43,337 bases of DNA from a bacterium (GCA_024641325.1 JAHEDJ010000023.1:1-43337), one strand, 5' to 3'; counted from the first letter of the stretch, positions 24,132 to 33,445 are shown. The notes: generated by a model not told the origin, from the letters alone. Made by a program: numbers and translations.

Positions 24132-25108
24132 TGGCGGTCCTCACGCTGGCGCAAGCCATCACCGATGCCCTCGACACTGCGCTCGATCAGGACGATCGAG
24201 TGCTGCTGATGGGAGAGGACGTCGGAAAAACCGGGGGAGTGTTCAGGGTCTCGAACGGCCTCTATGAGAAGTACGGCTCCGCGCGAATCATCGATGCCCC
24301 TGTAGCCGAATCCGGCATCATCGGCACTGCATTCGGAATGGCCGTCGCCGGAATGCGGCCGGTAGCCGAGATCCAATTCATGGGCTTTTCGTATCCTGCT
24401 TACGACCAGATCGTGTCACACGTTGGTCGAATCCGGAACCGCTCCAGACACCGTTTCACGGCCCCGATGGTTATTCGCATGCCCTACGGTGGCGGTATCG
24501 GAGCGGCGGAACACCACTCCGAATCCACCGAATCGATCTATGCGCACACACCCGGCGTCAAGGTGGTTGTCCCGTCGACTCCGTACGATGCCAAGGGGAT
24601 GCTGCTTCAAGCGATCGACGATCCGGACCCCGTGATCTTCCTCGAACCGATCCGCCTCTATAGATCGGTCAAGGAGGAGATTCCAGACGGGCCGTATCGC
24701 GTTCCGCTCGGTCTCGCGCGCGTCCTCGTGCCTGGTGATGATGTGACGATCATCACCTACGGAGCGATGACGGCGGAGGGGCGCAAGGCGGTGGCAATCC
24801 TGGCCCAGGAGGGGGTTTCTGCAGAGTTGATCGATCTCCGCAGCATCGTTCCCTTTGATGTCGACACGGTCGTCGAGTCGGTTGAGAAGACCGGCCGGGC
24901 CGTCGTTGTACACGAAGCCCATCGCACGGCCGGTTTTGGAGCTGAGGTAGTGGCGCAGATACAGGAGCGTGCACTGTTCTCTCTCTTCGCTCCAGTCCAA
25001 CGTGTTACGGGCTGGGACATGATCGTCCCGCTCAAACTGGCGGAGCACCATTACGTGCCGACCGCCGATCGCATCGTCGCTGCCGTCGGAAAGACACTGG
25101 AGGACTAA
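24131..25108 (+). CDS. pdhB: 2-oxo acid dehydrogenase E1 component, beta subunit
   Basis: 325-residue E1 beta subunit, forming with the alpha subunit the alpha2-beta2 decarboxylase. Motifs visible are LMGEDVGKTGGVFRVSNGL, the ESGIIGTAFGMAVAG active-site region, GGGIGAAEHHSESTESIYAHTPGVKVVVPSTPYDAKG and the C-terminal VVHEAHRTAGFGAEV. Length is normal. Start GTG 24131 shares its first base with the alpha-subunit stop and is preceded by a G-rich site (AGGGGGG). The E2 gene starts directly after its stop, so the three are one operon. Confidence 0.95.
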   Translation: MAVLTLAQAITDALDTALDQDDRVLLMGEDVGKTGGVFRVSNGLYEKYGSARIIDAPVAESGIIGTAFGMAVAGMRPVAEIQFMGFSYPAYDQIVSHVGRIRNRSRHRFTAPMVIRMPYGGGIGAAEHHSESTESIYAHTPGVKVVVPSTPYDAKGMLLQAIDDPDPVIFLEPIRLYRSVKEEIPDGPYRVPLGLARVLVPGDDVTIITYGAMTAEGRKAVAILAQEGVSAELIDLRSIVPFDVDTVVESVEKTGRAVVVHEAHRTAGFGAEVVAQIQERALFSLFAPVQRVTGWDMIVPLKLAEHHYVPTADRIVAAVGKTLED

Positions 25109-26401
25109 GTGGCTCAGGAGTTCCGGCTGCCGGATATCGGAGAAGGCCTTGCCGAGGCTGAAGTGGTGCAGTGGCTGGTCGAGATCGGGGACCCGGTCGG
25201 CGTCGATCAGCCGCTCGTCGAACTCGAAACCGACAAAGCCGTCACCGATATCCCGTCACCGTACGCGGGTGTGATTCTGTACCGGGGTGGGGAGGTCGGC
25301 TCGACGATCAAGGTCGGCGAGATCCTGGTTGTTGTCGGATACGACGGAGAGCAATGGGTCCCGCAGGTCGATGAGGTGGCGACCTATGAGGTCGCGCCGA
25401 TCGTCGGAACCCTGTCCGAGGAAGCCGTGTTGCTGAGAGCAGTCGAAGGCGAAGACCTCACCCCAGCTGCCGATCGACCGAAGGCGTTGCCGCTCGTGCG
25501 GAAACTCGCCAAGGAGCACGGAATCGATCTCGAGGATGTGCGCGGTTCGGGACCGCATGGTCGTATCACGCGTGATGACGTTCTGGCATTCGCGAAAGGC
25601 CCCGCAGACGAGGAGAGGGAGCGGCCGATCGTTCAGCCTGTCGAATCGGAGTCTTCTGCGGAGGCCACCGTTGCTTTCGGGGTTGCGTCGGAACCGGAGG
25701 CTCTTGCGGAGCCCGCCGGCGATCACGAACGTGTTCCGTTGAGCGCGACGCGCCGCACGATCGCCGCCCGAATGAGCCGGTCCTGGGCTGAGATACCCCA
25801 TGTGACGGCCTTCGATTCAGCGGACGCGGCACGGCTGTTGGCCGCCCGTCGCGCACTGGCACGCAGATCGGGCACGGATATGCCGATTGAGGCCCTGATC
25901 ATCAAAGCAGTCATACCCGCACTGCGGGAATTCCCCGAGTTCAACGCAACCATTCAAGGCGATGAACTGGTTCTCTTGCGTTTCTACAGCCTCGGCGTCG
26001 CCGTCGATACCGATGGAGGATTGATCGTCCCCGTCGTTCACAACGCGGGGGATCTGGGCATTTCAGAGATTGCCGCGGCGATCCTGCGTCTCGCCGAATC
26101 GGCCCGCTCCCGTCGGTTGGGGCCGGGGGAGCTATCGGGAGCGACGTTCACCATTTCGAATATCGGGGCAGTCGGCGGCAGCTTCGGCACGCCGATCATT
26201 CCTTACGGAACCACTGCGATCCTCTCGGTCGGCCGGGCGGAGGACCAGCCGGTTGTTCGTGACGGGAAGGTGACCGTAGCGTCGATGATGCCGCTCAGCC
26301 TGTCTTACGATCACCGGGTGATCGACGGCGGCCTGGGACGCCGGTTCCTGGCGATGGTCGTGGAGAACCTCGAGGAGCCGGCCCTCTTCCTGGCCGAGTA
26401 G
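25109..26401 (+). CDS. pdhC: 2-oxo acid dehydrogenase E2 component (dihydrolipoyl acyltransferase)
   Basis: 430-residue E2 core protein. A single lipoyl domain (about 1-80) has the lipoylated Lys43 in ELETDKAVTDIPSP. A linker leads to the peripheral subunit-binding domain KALPLVRKLAKEHGIDLEDVRGSGPHGRITRDDVLAF (about 125-161), and the catalytic acyltransferase domain ends with SYDHRVIDGG (His402, Asp406). GTG 25109 follows the beta-subunit stop without a gap and has GGAGG five bases upstream. No E3 (dihydrolipoamide dehydrogenase) gene lies nearby, so E3 must come from elsewhere. The acyl substrate (acetyl or branched-chain) is undecided. The convergent regulator gene ends 154 bases downstream. 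Confidence 0.95.
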   Translation: MAQEFRLPDIGEGLAEAEVVQWLVEIGDPVGVDQPLVELETDKAVTDIPSPYAGVILYRGGEVGSTIKVGEILVVVGYDGEQWVPQVDEVATYEVAPIVGTLSEEAVLLRAVEGEDLTPAADRPKALPLVRKLAKEHGIDLEDVRGSGPHGRITRDDVLAFAKGPADEERERPIVQPVESESSAEATVAFGVASEPEALAEPAGDHERVPLSATRRTIAARMSRSWAEIPHVTAFDSADAARLLAARRALARRSGTDMPIEALIIKAVIPALREFPEFNATIQGDELVLLRFYSLGVAVDTDGGLIVPVVHNAGDLGISEIAAAILRLAESARSRRLGPGELSGATFTISNIGAVGGSFGTPIIPYGTTAILSVGRAEDQPVVRDGKVTVASMMPLSLSYDHRVIDGGLGRRFLAMVVENLEEPALFLAE

Positions 26402-26458
26402 ATACTTGATTCGCACCGGCTGCGGGTTTCTTCTCGCGTGCAACACGGCAGTCGATGA

Positions 26459-26481
26459 GTAATCCCCAGAAAGGGGATTAC
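26459..26481. terminator. Hairpin between the convergent E2 and regulator genes
   Basis: GTAATCCCC-AGAAA-GGGGATTAC, a perfect 9-bp stem with a 5-base loop, in the 154-base convergent gap. No U-tract on either strand, so termination would have to be factor-assisted; the rest of the gap shows nothing recognisable. Confidence 0.5.
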
Positions 26482-26555
26482 CGCCTGGCTCGGAAAGCCG
26501 GATCCGGAACATGTACGATCGCAAAGTGCGATGCCTCGCCCGGGGCCGGGCGGCT

Positions 26556-28004
26556 TCACTCCGCCGGATGCCTCTCGAGAAACTGGTAGATCTCAGTCAT
26601 GTCTACGCCGGGAAACGTTCCGGCCGGCAGCGCAGCCAGAACATGGGAGTGAGGCCGTACCGACGGCCAGACCATTCCTTCCCACCGGGCGATCAGATCC
26701 TGGGGAGGGCGGCGGCAGCAATCACCGTCGGGACAGGAGGAGGCGGTGTGATTGTCTGTGTCGCGACCTCGAAACCACTTCGCCTGATCGAATGTTGTAC
26801 CGACGGTTACCGCATGAAGAGGTTCCCGATCGGCCTCGACATGCGTGGACGACCAGAACGTTCCCATCGGAGTGTCGGTGTACTGGTAATGGATTGAGAA
26901 CTTGTCGCTCGACTCAAAGACCATGCGGGTTCCCCAGTGTCTGCACAGCCGCTGGCCTTCGATCGCGCCGTCGGGGTCGGCCGGGAACGGAACGTGGTCG
27001 TTCTCATAGGCCTTCCATATGATCCCATCTTCATCCGATCGAATCATGTGCACGGTGAGGTCGAGGTGCTTGGTTGCGAGGTTTGTGAAACGGTGGGCGG
27101 CCATCTCGTAGGAAACATAGAAAAGCTCCTTGAGATCCTCAACGCTGAGATCGCGATCGTATCTAGCCGCGCTGAGGAACGGCACGGCCGCAGATTCCGG
27201 CACGAGAACAGCACCGGCGAAGTAGTTGGCCTCGAGGCGCTGGCGAAGAAAGTCGCCGAAACTGATCGGGTCGGTGTGGCCGAGCACGAAATGCCCGAGG
27301 GTTTGGAGCACGACCGATCGAGCGGCCCGGGTGCGCAGCGCGTTGCGCTGGGCGATGAAGATGCGATTGTCGCGGAGATCGGTGATCGACCGTACTGCAT
27401 GAGGGACGTCACCGGCCGAATGAACGGTGAAGCCGAAGTGTGAAGCCAGGTCGAGGAGGTTTCGTTGTGACACGGCCCCGGAACCGGTGTATCCGATGCT
27501 GGTGAGCGCCGCCCCGGCCATAACCTCGATTTCTGCGAAGTAGTTGCCGAGTTGCCGTTGATGGCGACGAAGATCGGCATTCTCCTTTCTCGCTTCTTCC
27601 GGAGTGGCCGCTCGCACCTGGGCGCGATCTTTGAGACCTTCGAATAGGCCGACGATCGTCTCCAAGGCTTCATCAGGGAGCCGCGCAGACGGCTTCAGGT
27701 CCGGCAAGGCCAGTTCGCGGTATAGGGCGTCTCCCTGTATGCGCTCGAGAGAGATCTCTAGTCGAGCTCGTTTCGAAGGGGGAACCGGATCCAGTAGATC
27801 GGCGAGCGAGACATCGAGTGAAGTCGCCAACGAGGAAATCAGCCCCAACTTCGGTTCCCTCTTGCCGTTCTCGAGTGTTGAGAGGTAGGGCGCGGGCTTT
27901 CCGACTCGCGCGCCGAGCTCGTCGAGCGTCAGATTGGCTTCCCGCCGAAAGTGCCGGAGACGGTGCCCGAATACCAAAGGATCGATCTGCTCACTCAAGA
28001 TCAT
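26556..28004 (-). CDS. RamB-like XRE-family regulator (HTH + IrrE/ImmA-like + DUF2083)
   Basis: 482-residue transcription factor of the ScfR/RamB family, which senses short-chain acyl-CoA or acetate status and controls glyoxylate-cycle genes in corynebacteria and mycobacteria. An N-terminal helix-turn-helix (about 12-70: FGHRLRHFRREANLTLDELG...PYLSTLENGKREP) is followed by an IrrE/ImmA-like central domain with LGHFVLGH and RLEANYFAGAVLVP. The C-terminal DUF2083 region has the conserved CPDGDCCRRPPQDL cluster. I chose ATG 28002-28004; AGGAG lies only 3 bases upstream, so TTG 27998 is possible. It is divergent from malate synthase across a 150-base AT-rich region and almost certainly regulates aceB and aceA. 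Confidence 0.9.
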   Translation of the reverse strand: MILSEQIDPLVFGHRLRHFRREANLTLDELGARVGKPAPYLSTLENGKREPKLGLISSLATSLDVSLADLLDPVPPSKRARLEISLERIQGDALYRELALPDLKPSARLPDEALETIVGLFEGLKDRAQVRAATPEEARKENADLRRHQRQLGNYFAEIEVMAGAALTSIGYTGSGAVSQRNLLDLASHFGFTVHSAGDVPHAVRSITDLRDNRIFIAQRNALRTRAARSVVLQTLGHFVLGHTDPISFGDFLRQRLEANYFAGAVLVPESAAVPFLSAARYDRDLSVEDLKELFYVSYEMAAHRFTNLATKHLDLTVHMIRSDEDGIIWKAYENDHVPFPADPDGAIEGQRLCRHWGTRMVFESSDKFSIHYQYTDTPMGTFWSSTHVEADREPLHAVTVGTTFDQAKWFRGRDTDNHTASSCPDGDCCRRPPQDLIARWEGMVWPSVRPHSHVLAALPAGTFPGVDMTEIYQFLERHPAE

Positions 28005-28154
28005 CAACTCCTGTCAATACCGATAAGAATTCACAATATTATCTCTCCAAACCTTTGTCACTAGCCTCGCGACCATAAGAAGATTGTTTCTTGTCACTGA
28101 GAGAAGCCTTCTCATGAGAAACGAGATCTTTTCCCGAGCATCAGGAGGATGGAA
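28005..28154. promoter_or_regulatory. Divergent control region between the RamB-like regulator and aceB
   Basis: This AT-rich spacer holds a direct repeat TTGTCACT at 28055-28062 and 28091-28098 (36 bp apart) and several small palindromes: GAGAAG-C-CTTCTC (28101-28113) and TCTCATGAGA (28110-28119). A -10-like TAATAT for the regulator lies on the minus strand (28041-28036). These are candidate operators for the regulator; none is proven. Confidence 0.45.
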
Positions 28155-29738
28155 ATGGTCGGCGGTATAGAGGTGCGGGGATCCAAGTTTGATGGTGTGA
28201 TTCTTTCCGACGAAGCGCTTGCCTTCGTTGCGGATCTCCATCGCCGTTTCAACCCGCGCCGGCAGGAGTTGCTCGCGGCGCGCGCCGAGCGACAGTTGAG
28301 AATTGATGCAGGCGAGATGCCGGATTTCCTCACACAGACAAAGGACGTTCGTGAATCCGACTGGACCGTTGCTTCGATTCCACCCGACCTGGTCGATCGA
28401 CGCGTCGAGATAACCGGACCGGTCGAACGGAAAATGATGATCAATGCTCTCAACTCGGGGGCGAAAGTGTTCATGGCCGATTTCGAGGACTCGAACACGC
28501 CGAACTGGGCGAACACCATCGACGGTCAGGCGAACCTGATCGACGTACACGAGCGGACGATCACATTCGAGAACCCGGACGGAAAGCGATACGAACTGAA
28601 TGACGAGATCGCCACGTTGCTGGTTCGTCCGCGTGGATGGCACCTCGACGAGAAGCATGTGCTGGTTGATGATGAACCGATCTCGGCGAGCCTCTTCGAT
28701 TTCGGGATGTACATGTTCCACTCTGCCGAGCGGGCCATTGCGGCAGGGAGCGGACCGTATTTCTACCTGCCAAAGCTCGAGAGTCACCTCGAGGCGCGGC
28801 TGTGGAACGAGGTGTTCATCGCCGCCCAACAGGCTCTCGGGATACCAGATGGCACCATCCGGGCGACGGTTCTGATCGAAACCGTCCTGGCTGCTTTCGA
28901 AATGGATGAGATCCTCTTCGAGTTACGTGAGCATTCGGCCGGACTCAACGCCGGGCGATGGGACTACATCTTCAGCGTCATCAAGAAGTTCAGGAATCAC
29001 CACCATCTGATACTCCCCGATCGGAGCCAGATCACGATGACGGTTCCCTTCATGCGCGCTTACACAGAGTTGCTGGTCAAGACCTGCCACCGGCGCGGCG
29101 CGCACGCGATGGGGGGCATGGCCGCCTTCATTCCCAACCGGCGTGATCCGGAGGTCACGGAGCGGGCACTGCGCGGGGTAAGGGAGGACAAGCTGCGCGA
29201 GGCGGGCGACGGCTTCGACGGAACCTGGGTGGCGCATCCCGACCTGGTCCCGACCGCGCTGGAGGTTTTCGACGAAGTTCTGGGCGATCGTCCCAATCAG
29301 ATCGATCGTCGCCGTGACGAAGTCGAGGTCGATGCCGCGCAGTTACTCGACACGCAGGTCGATGGCGGCCTCATCACCGAACAGGGCGTTCGGACCAACG
29401 TGAGGGTCGGTATCGAGTACATGGCCTCCTGGATGCGCGGCAACGGCGCCGCAGCTCTTTACGACCTCATGGAAGATGCCGCCACCGCCGAGATCTCACG
29501 CAGTCAGATCTGGCAGTGGGTCCACAACGGAGCCGTACTCGATGACGGACGGACGCTCACGGCAGATCTAGTCGACGACATCACCGACGACGAGATGGAG
29601 AACATCCGGCAGATGGTCGGTGAGGAGTTCTTTGCGACCGGTTTGTACGAACAATCGAGAGATTTGTTTGAGACCGTCGCCATTGCGCCCGAATTCCAGG
29701 AATTCTTGACCATTCCCGCCTACGAACTGATCGACTGA
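28155..29738 (+). CDS. aceB: Malate synthase A
   Basis: 527-residue malate synthase of the A type, condensing glyoxylate with acetyl-CoA in the second glyoxylate-shunt step. Family features are [74 protein letters not shown], the [32 protein letters not shown] segment and [16 protein letters not shown]. Length matches the about 530 residues of MSA rather than the 720 of MSG. ATG 28155 is preferred since AGGAGG (28143-28148) is six bases upstream; the ATG at 28149 touches the binding site. aceA follows after 12 bases, and the divergent regulator is RamB-like. Confidence 0.96.
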   Translation: MVGGIEVRGSKFDGVILSDEALAFVADLHRRFNPRRQELLAARAERQLRIDAGEMPDFLTQTKDVRESDWTVASIPPDLVDRRVEITGPVERKMMINALNSGAKVFMADFEDSNTPNWANTIDGQANLIDVHERTITFENPDGKRYELNDEIATLLVRPRGWHLDEKHVLVDDEPISASLFDFGMYMFHSAERAIAAGSGPYFYLPKLESHLEARLWNEVFIAAQQALGIPDGTIRATVLIETVLAAFEMDEILFELREHSAGLNAGRWDYIFSVIKKFRNHHHLILPDRSQITMTVPFMRAYTELLVKTCHRRGAHAMGGMAAFIPNRRDPEVTERALRGVREDKLREAGDGFDGTWVAHPDLVPTALEVFDEVLGDRPNQIDRRRDEVEVDAAQLLDTQVDGGLITEQGVRTNVRVGIEYMASWMRGNGAAALYDLMEDAATAEISRSQIWQWVHNGAVLDDGRTLTADLVDDITDDEMENIRQMVGEEFFATGLYEQSRDLFETVAIAPEFQEFLTIPAYELID

Positions 29739-29750
29739 AAGGACCCACGC

Positions 29751-31040
29751 ATGACCGTTGCCGAACGCGTCCGCCGGGAAGCGGAACAGATCCAGAAAGA
29801 CTGGGACACCAACCCGCGGTGGAGCGGCATAACCCGCGACTACACGGCAGAGGATGTCGTCCGGCTGCGCGGCTCGGTTCGGGTCGAACACAGTCTGGCC
29901 CGTGAGGGAGCAGAGCGCTTGTGGGACCTGGTCCAGAACCGTGACTACGTGAATGCGCTTGGTGCCCTGACCGGCAATCAGGCGGTGCAGATGGTCAAAG
30001 CAGGCTTGGAGTCGATCTACCTTTCGGGGTGGCAGGTGGCCGGAGACAACAACCTCGCCGAACAGGTCTACCCGGATCAGAGCCTCTATCCGGCCAACAG
30101 CGCACCTTCATTGGTGCGGCGTATCAACAACGCACTGCGGCGAGCCGATCAGATCGAATGGTCGGAGGGCAAGGGAGACCACCATTGGATGGCCCCAATC
30201 GTCGCCGACGGGGAGGCCGGTTTCGGTGGACCGCTCAACGTCTTCGAGTTGACCAAGTCGTTCATCGAGGCGGGCGCGTCCGGCGTTCATTACGAGGATC
30301 AGCTCTCTTCAGAGAAGAAGTGCGGCCACATGGGCGGAAAGGTGCTGATCCCAACCAGTCAGGCTATTCGCACGCTCAAGTCGGCTCGTCTAGCAGCCGA
30401 TGTCTCCGACGTTCCCACCGTGATCATGGCGCGCACGGATGCCAATGCCGCAGCTTTGCTCACGACCGATATCGACCCGCGCGACCACGAGTTCACGACG
30501 GGAGTCCGAACTGAAGAGGGTTTCTACGAGACGCGTGCCGGCCTCGACCAGGCCATCGCCCGGGGCCTCGCCTATGCGCCCTATGCCGATCTGATCTGGT
30601 GTGAGACGGCTCACCCTGATCTCGACGAAGCCCGTCGGTTCGCAGAAGCCATCCACGCCGAGTATCCGGACCAACTCCTGTCCTACAACTGCTCGCCGTC
30701 GTTCAACTGGAAGAAGTATCTGGATGACGCCGAGATCGCCAGTTTCCAGAAGGAACTCGGGACAATGGGATACAAGTACCAGTTCATCACGCTGGCCGGT
30801 TTCCATTCGCTCAACGCCGCCATGTTCGATCTCGCGCTCGGCTACAAGAACGAGGGCATGACCGCCTACGTGAAGGTGCAGCAACACGAGTTCGATATCG
30901 AGAAGCGGGGCTACAGCGCAACTCGTCATCAGCGCGAAGTGGGTGCCGGCTATTTCGACATGGTCGCGATGACCGTTGGCGAATCGGCAACTCTCGCGCT
31001 GGAGGGTTCAACCGAAGACGAGCAGTTCTTCGACGCATAG
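29751..31040 (+). CDS. aceA: Isocitrate lyase
   Basis: 429-residue isocitrate lyase, cleaving isocitrate to glyoxylate and succinate so that acetate or fatty acids can supply growth. The catalytic loop [16 protein letters not shown] has Cys191 and His193 intact. Further hallmarks are [41 protein letters not shown] [29 protein letters not shown] and [11 protein letters not shown]. Length fits the short ICL1/AceA class of actinobacteria. It follows aceB in one operon, with an AAGGA site upstream of the ATG, and is expected to respond to the divergent regulator. Confidence 0.97.
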   Translation: MTVAERVRREAEQIQKDWDTNPRWSGITRDYTAEDVVRLRGSVRVEHSLAREGAERLWDLVQNRDYVNALGALTGNQAVQMVKAGLESIYLSGWQVAGDNNLAEQVYPDQSLYPANSAPSLVRRINNALRRADQIEWSEGKGDHHWMAPIVADGEAGFGGPLNVFELTKSFIEAGASGVHYEDQLSSEKKCGHMGGKVLIPTSQAIRTLKSARLAADVSDVPTVIMARTDANAAALLTTDIDPRDHEFTTGVRTEEGFYETRAGLDQAIARGLAYAPYADLIWCETAHPDLDEARRFAEAIHAEYPDQLLSYNCSPSFNWKKYLDDAEIASFQKELGTMGYKYQFITLAGFHSLNAAMFDLALGYKNEGMTAYVKVQQHEFDIEKRGYSATRHQREVGAGYFDMVAMTVGESATLALEGSTEDEQFFDA

Positions 31041-31048
31041 GGTGCTTT

Positions 31049-31070
31049 GGGGGGCGGGAAACCGCCCCCC
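31049..31070 (+). terminator. GC-rich hairpin after aceA
   Basis: GGGGGGCGG-GAAA-CCGCCCCCC: a perfect 9-bp stem closed by a GAAA tetraloop, 8 bases after the aceA stop. There is no U-tract, so it may be a U-less terminator or a 3'-end stabiliser. Confidence 0.6.
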
Positions 31071-31097
31071 AGAGACGGCTCGCCGGGCTTTGGCCGT

Positions 31098-31103
31098 TAG
31101 CCT
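31098..31103 (+). promoter_or_regulatory. -10 element TAGCCT, probable leaderless start
   Basis: TAGCCT ends 6 bases before ATG 31110 and no ribosome binding site precedes it. This favours ATG 31110 over the in-frame GTG at 31104. No clear -35. Confidence 0.4.
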
Positions 31104-31109
31104 GTGGGA

Positions 31110-31499
31110 ATGGGCGAATACGACCTCGACGAAGTCCTGGTGGAGATGCGCCGCGTAATGGAACGCCTATCCGCGCTGCCCGATGACGCATTCGCGGAAC
31201 GCGTCGAGCTCCAGCATGAACAGAAGCTTCTACGCTCCAGGGCGGCCGTCCTGCGAGAGGGTGCAGCCATCGATCGGGTATCCCTCGAAGCGGAACTGGC
31301 AGGCCTCATCGCACGGTGGGAGAGCCTTCAAGGGGAACGAATAGATGTCGTGACGCAGTCTGGCGGCTCGTACGGCGGCGACACGCTCTCCGGGATGCAC
31401 GCCATGGAGCTGAATCGGCAAATCGATGCCTCCCACGGCCGGGACCGAATCGAAGCGAGGATTGCCGAAATCCGCCACCTGCTCGCGAAGCAGGACTGA
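31110..31499 (+). CDS. Small coiled-coil protein, unknown function
   Basis: 129-residue, highly charged, helical protein that I do not recognise. Long stretches such as LDEVLVEMRRVMERLSALPDDAFAERVELQHEQKLLRSRAAVLREG and the C-terminal DRIEARIAEIRHLLAKQ have heptad spacing of Leu and hydrophobic residues, so an antiparallel coiled coil is likely. The middle has a Gly-rich turn (TQSGGSYGGDTLSG, about 82-95). No signal peptide or membrane segment, so it is cytoplasmic. It stands alone between the aceA hairpin and the heptad-repeat region before cinA, with its own -10 element. Codon use looks coding and the start fits a leaderless promoter. Confidence 0.65.
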   Translation: MGEYDLDEVLVEMRRVMERLSALPDDAFAERVELQHEQKLLRSRAAVLREGAAIDRVSLEAELAGLIARWESLQGERIDVVTQSGGSYGGDTLSGMHAMELNRQIDASHGRDRIEARIAEIRHLLAKQD

Positions 31500-31538
31500 G
31501 AGGCGCGCTCGTCCGAAGAGATCTGGGCCCGGTAGGAG

Positions 31539-31566
31539 GTTCTAGGTTTTGAGCTCTAGGTTCTAC
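31539..31566. repeat. Degenerate 7-bp tandem repeat tract (unit GTTCTAG)
   Basis: Four heptads: GTTCTAG, GTTTTGA, GCTCTAG, GTTCTAC. It is in inverted orientation to the following tract (31585-31605): GGTTCT (31559-31564) can pair with AGAACC (31586-31591), so the two could fold into an imperfect hairpin. Confidence 0.55.
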
Positions 31567-31584
31567 CGTGCACCGGACAACAAA

Positions 31585-31605
31585 CAGAACCCAAGACCTG
31601 AAACT
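31585..31605. repeat. Degenerate 7-bp tandem repeat tract (unit CAGAACC)
   Basis: Three heptads: CAGAACC, CAAGACC, TGAAACT, ending 9 bases before the cinA start and next to its ribosome binding site GGAG. The unit matches the repeats at 3867-3894. Confidence 0.45.
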
Positions 31606-31614
31606 GGAGTCCTA

Positions 31615-32859
31615 TTGATCGTTGAAGTAATCGCAGTCGGAACCGAACTCTTGCTCGGGCAAATCACCAACCGAAACGCCGCCTACCTCGGCGATAAGCT
31701 GGCCGAGTCCGGGTTCGATGCCCATTACCAGGTGGTCGTCGGCGACAACCTGGACCGTATGGTCGATTGCATCGCAACCGCCATGGGTCGCGCCGATGCG
31801 ATCATTCTGACGGGCGGTATCGGCCCGACCCAGGACGATGTCACGAGGGAGGCGATTGCGGCGGCCACCGGACGGTCGCTCGAGTTCAACGCCGAGTTCG
31901 CTGAAAGCCTGCGGAAGTTCTGGGAGACCCGCGGTCGGGAGATGCCGGAGAGCAATCTTCGTCAAGCAGAATATCCCGAGGGTGCCGAGCAGATCGGCAA
32001 TCCGAAGGGCACAGCTCCGGCTCTCGCCCTCGAGCATGATGGCTGCTGGATATTCGCCCTGCCGGGTGTGCCTGCCGAGATGCAGTTCCTGATGGAGCAC
32101 GAGATCCTGCCCCGGCTCCGGGATCTGGCCGGTGTCGACCATGTTGTCTTGAGCCGGCTCATACGTAGTTGGGGTCGCTCTGAATCGCAGGTGGCGGAAC
32201 TGCTGGATGATCTCTACAACCGGTCCACCAACCCGAGCCTCGCATTTCTCGCGTCGGCCGGTGAAATCAAGGTCCGCATCACGGCCAAGGCGCCGACCGA
32301 GGCCGACGCAGTCGAGCTGATTGCCCCCTACGAGGAGATCGTCAGAGAGCGGTTGGGCGCGTCCGTTTTCGGCGTGGATGACGAAACGATCGAGAAGGTC
32401 GTGCTGGACCTTCTCAACGAACGTGGATGGACCATAGCAACGGCCGAGTCGGCGACGGCCGGCATGATCGCAGCGCGTATCGCTTCAGTTCCGGGCGCCT
32501 CACAGGTTTTTCGTGGCGGCGCCGTCGTTTACGCCACGGATCTCAAAGCGTCGATTCTCGATGTGCCGCAAGAGGTCCTGGATGAAGGTGTTGTGAGCGA
32601 TGCAACGGCACTATTCATGGCCGAGGGGGCGGCGAGGCGTTTTCGGACCGATGTTGCGGTGGCGGTGACCGGATCGGCCGGCCCCGACCCGCAGGAACGA
32701 GCAGTCGGGACGATGATCATTGCCGTCCATACTCCAGAAGGTTCGGGGTCCCGCGTTATGCGCCTGCCGGGCGACCGGGAACGGATCCGAACCTATGCGG
32801 CAACCGCTGCACTGCATCTGGTGCGGCTGGCCATGGTGGGGGAGTGGTGGGAACGGTAG
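31615..32859 (+). CDS. cinA: CinA family competence/damage-inducible protein (nicotinamide nucleotide amidohydrolase)
   Basis: 414-residue two-domain protein. The N-terminal MoCF/COG1058 domain (about 1-170) carries EVIAVGTELLLGQITNRN and ILTGGIGPTQDDVTREAIA and is associated with ADP-ribose pyrophosphatase activity. The C-terminal CinA/PncC domain has TAESATAGMIAARIASVPGASQVFRGGAVVYA and VAVTGSAGPDP, the NMN deamidase signature. Together they handle by-products of NAD turnover. TTG 31615 is chosen because the family N-terminus begins there and GGAG lies five bases upstream; the frame opens earlier within the heptad repeats. The end overlaps thpR by 16 bases, and recA lies further downstream, a common actinobacterial order. 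Confidence 0.94.
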   Translation: MIVEVIAVGTELLLGQITNRNAAYLGDKLAESGFDAHYQVVVGDNLDRMVDCIATAMGRADAIILTGGIGPTQDDVTREAIAAATGRSLEFNAEFAESLRKFWETRGREMPESNLRQAEYPEGAEQIGNPKGTAPALALEHDGCWIFALPGVPAEMQFLMEHEILPRLRDLAGVDHVVLSRLIRSWGRSESQVAELLDDLYNRSTNPSLAFLASAGEIKVRITAKAPTEADAVELIAPYEEIVRERLGASVFGVDDETIEKVVLDLLNERGWTIATAESATAGMIAARIASVPGASQVFRGGAVVYATDLKASILDVPQEVLDEGVVSDATALFMAEGAARRFRTDVAVAVTGSAGPDPQERAVGTMIIAVHTPEGSGSRVMRLPGDRERIRTYAATAALHLVRLAMVGEWWER

Positions 32860-33410
32860 GTCGCCTGTTCGTCGGCGTTGACCTCGCTGCCGACGCACGG
32901 CACGCGCTGGCTGCGCGACTGGCCGATACGGTCGAGGGTCGATTGCCGGGCAAGGTGGCGCCCCCGCCGAACTGGCATGTGACGCTCCGGTTTCTCGGTG
33001 ACGTGGACCAAGTCAGACGTGATCGGTTGCTGATGGCACTCGCCGGAGCGGATCTCGGGCCCACCTTCGACATGACGCTCACAAACCTCGGTGCTTTCCC
33101 GAAGGCGGCGAAGGCCGCGGTGCTCTGGGCCGGAGTCGCCGATGGGTCCGTTGCACTGGAGGTACTCGCGAGTCGAGTCGAGGAAGCATGTCGGGAGGCG
33201 GGATTCGATCCAGAAGAGCGCCCTTTCCACCCCCACCTGACGCTGAGCCGGATCCGTCCGCCGCAAGACGTGACCGGCCTCATTCGCGATGTCGAAGGGT
33301 TCCGGATCCGGACCCGGGTTGATGGGGTCACATTGTTCAAGAGCCACCTCGGTCGGGGCGGCGCTCGCTACGAGGTCCTGGAACGATTCGAGCTCGGAGT
33401 CCGCAGCTGA
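32844..33410 (+). CDS. thpR: RNA 2',3'-cyclic phosphodiesterase (2'-5' RNA ligase family)
   Basis: 188-residue 2H phosphoesterase. Both catalytic HxTx motifs are present: WHVTLRFLG (first) and HPHLTLSRI (second). Family members open 2',3'-cyclic phosphates on RNA ends and can join tRNA halves in vitro; the in vivo role is open. The start lies inside the cinA end. GTG 32844 or the next GTG at 32847 is possible, with a G-rich site (GGGGGAG) directly before; the homology begins at RLFVGVDL. Commonly placed between cinA and recA in actinobacteria. Confidence 0.92.
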   Translation: MVGTVGRLFVGVDLAADARHALAARLADTVEGRLPGKVAPPPNWHVTLRFLGDVDQVRRDRLLMALAGADLGPTFDMTLTNLGAFPKAAKAAVLWAGVADGSVALEVLASRVEEACREAGFDPEERPFHPHLTLSRIRPPQDVTGLIRDVEGFRIRTRVDGVTLFKSHLGRGGARYEVLERFELGVRS

Positions 33411-33445
33411 CGACTCGCGACCTCCGACCCGCGACTCGCGACGAT
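33411..33445. repeat. Degenerate 7-bp tandem repeat tract (unit CGACTCG)
   Basis: Five heptads immediately after the thpR stop codon: CGACTCG, CGACCTC, CGACCCG, CGACTCG, CGACGAT. It ends 10 bases before the recA -35 element. Confidence 0.65.
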
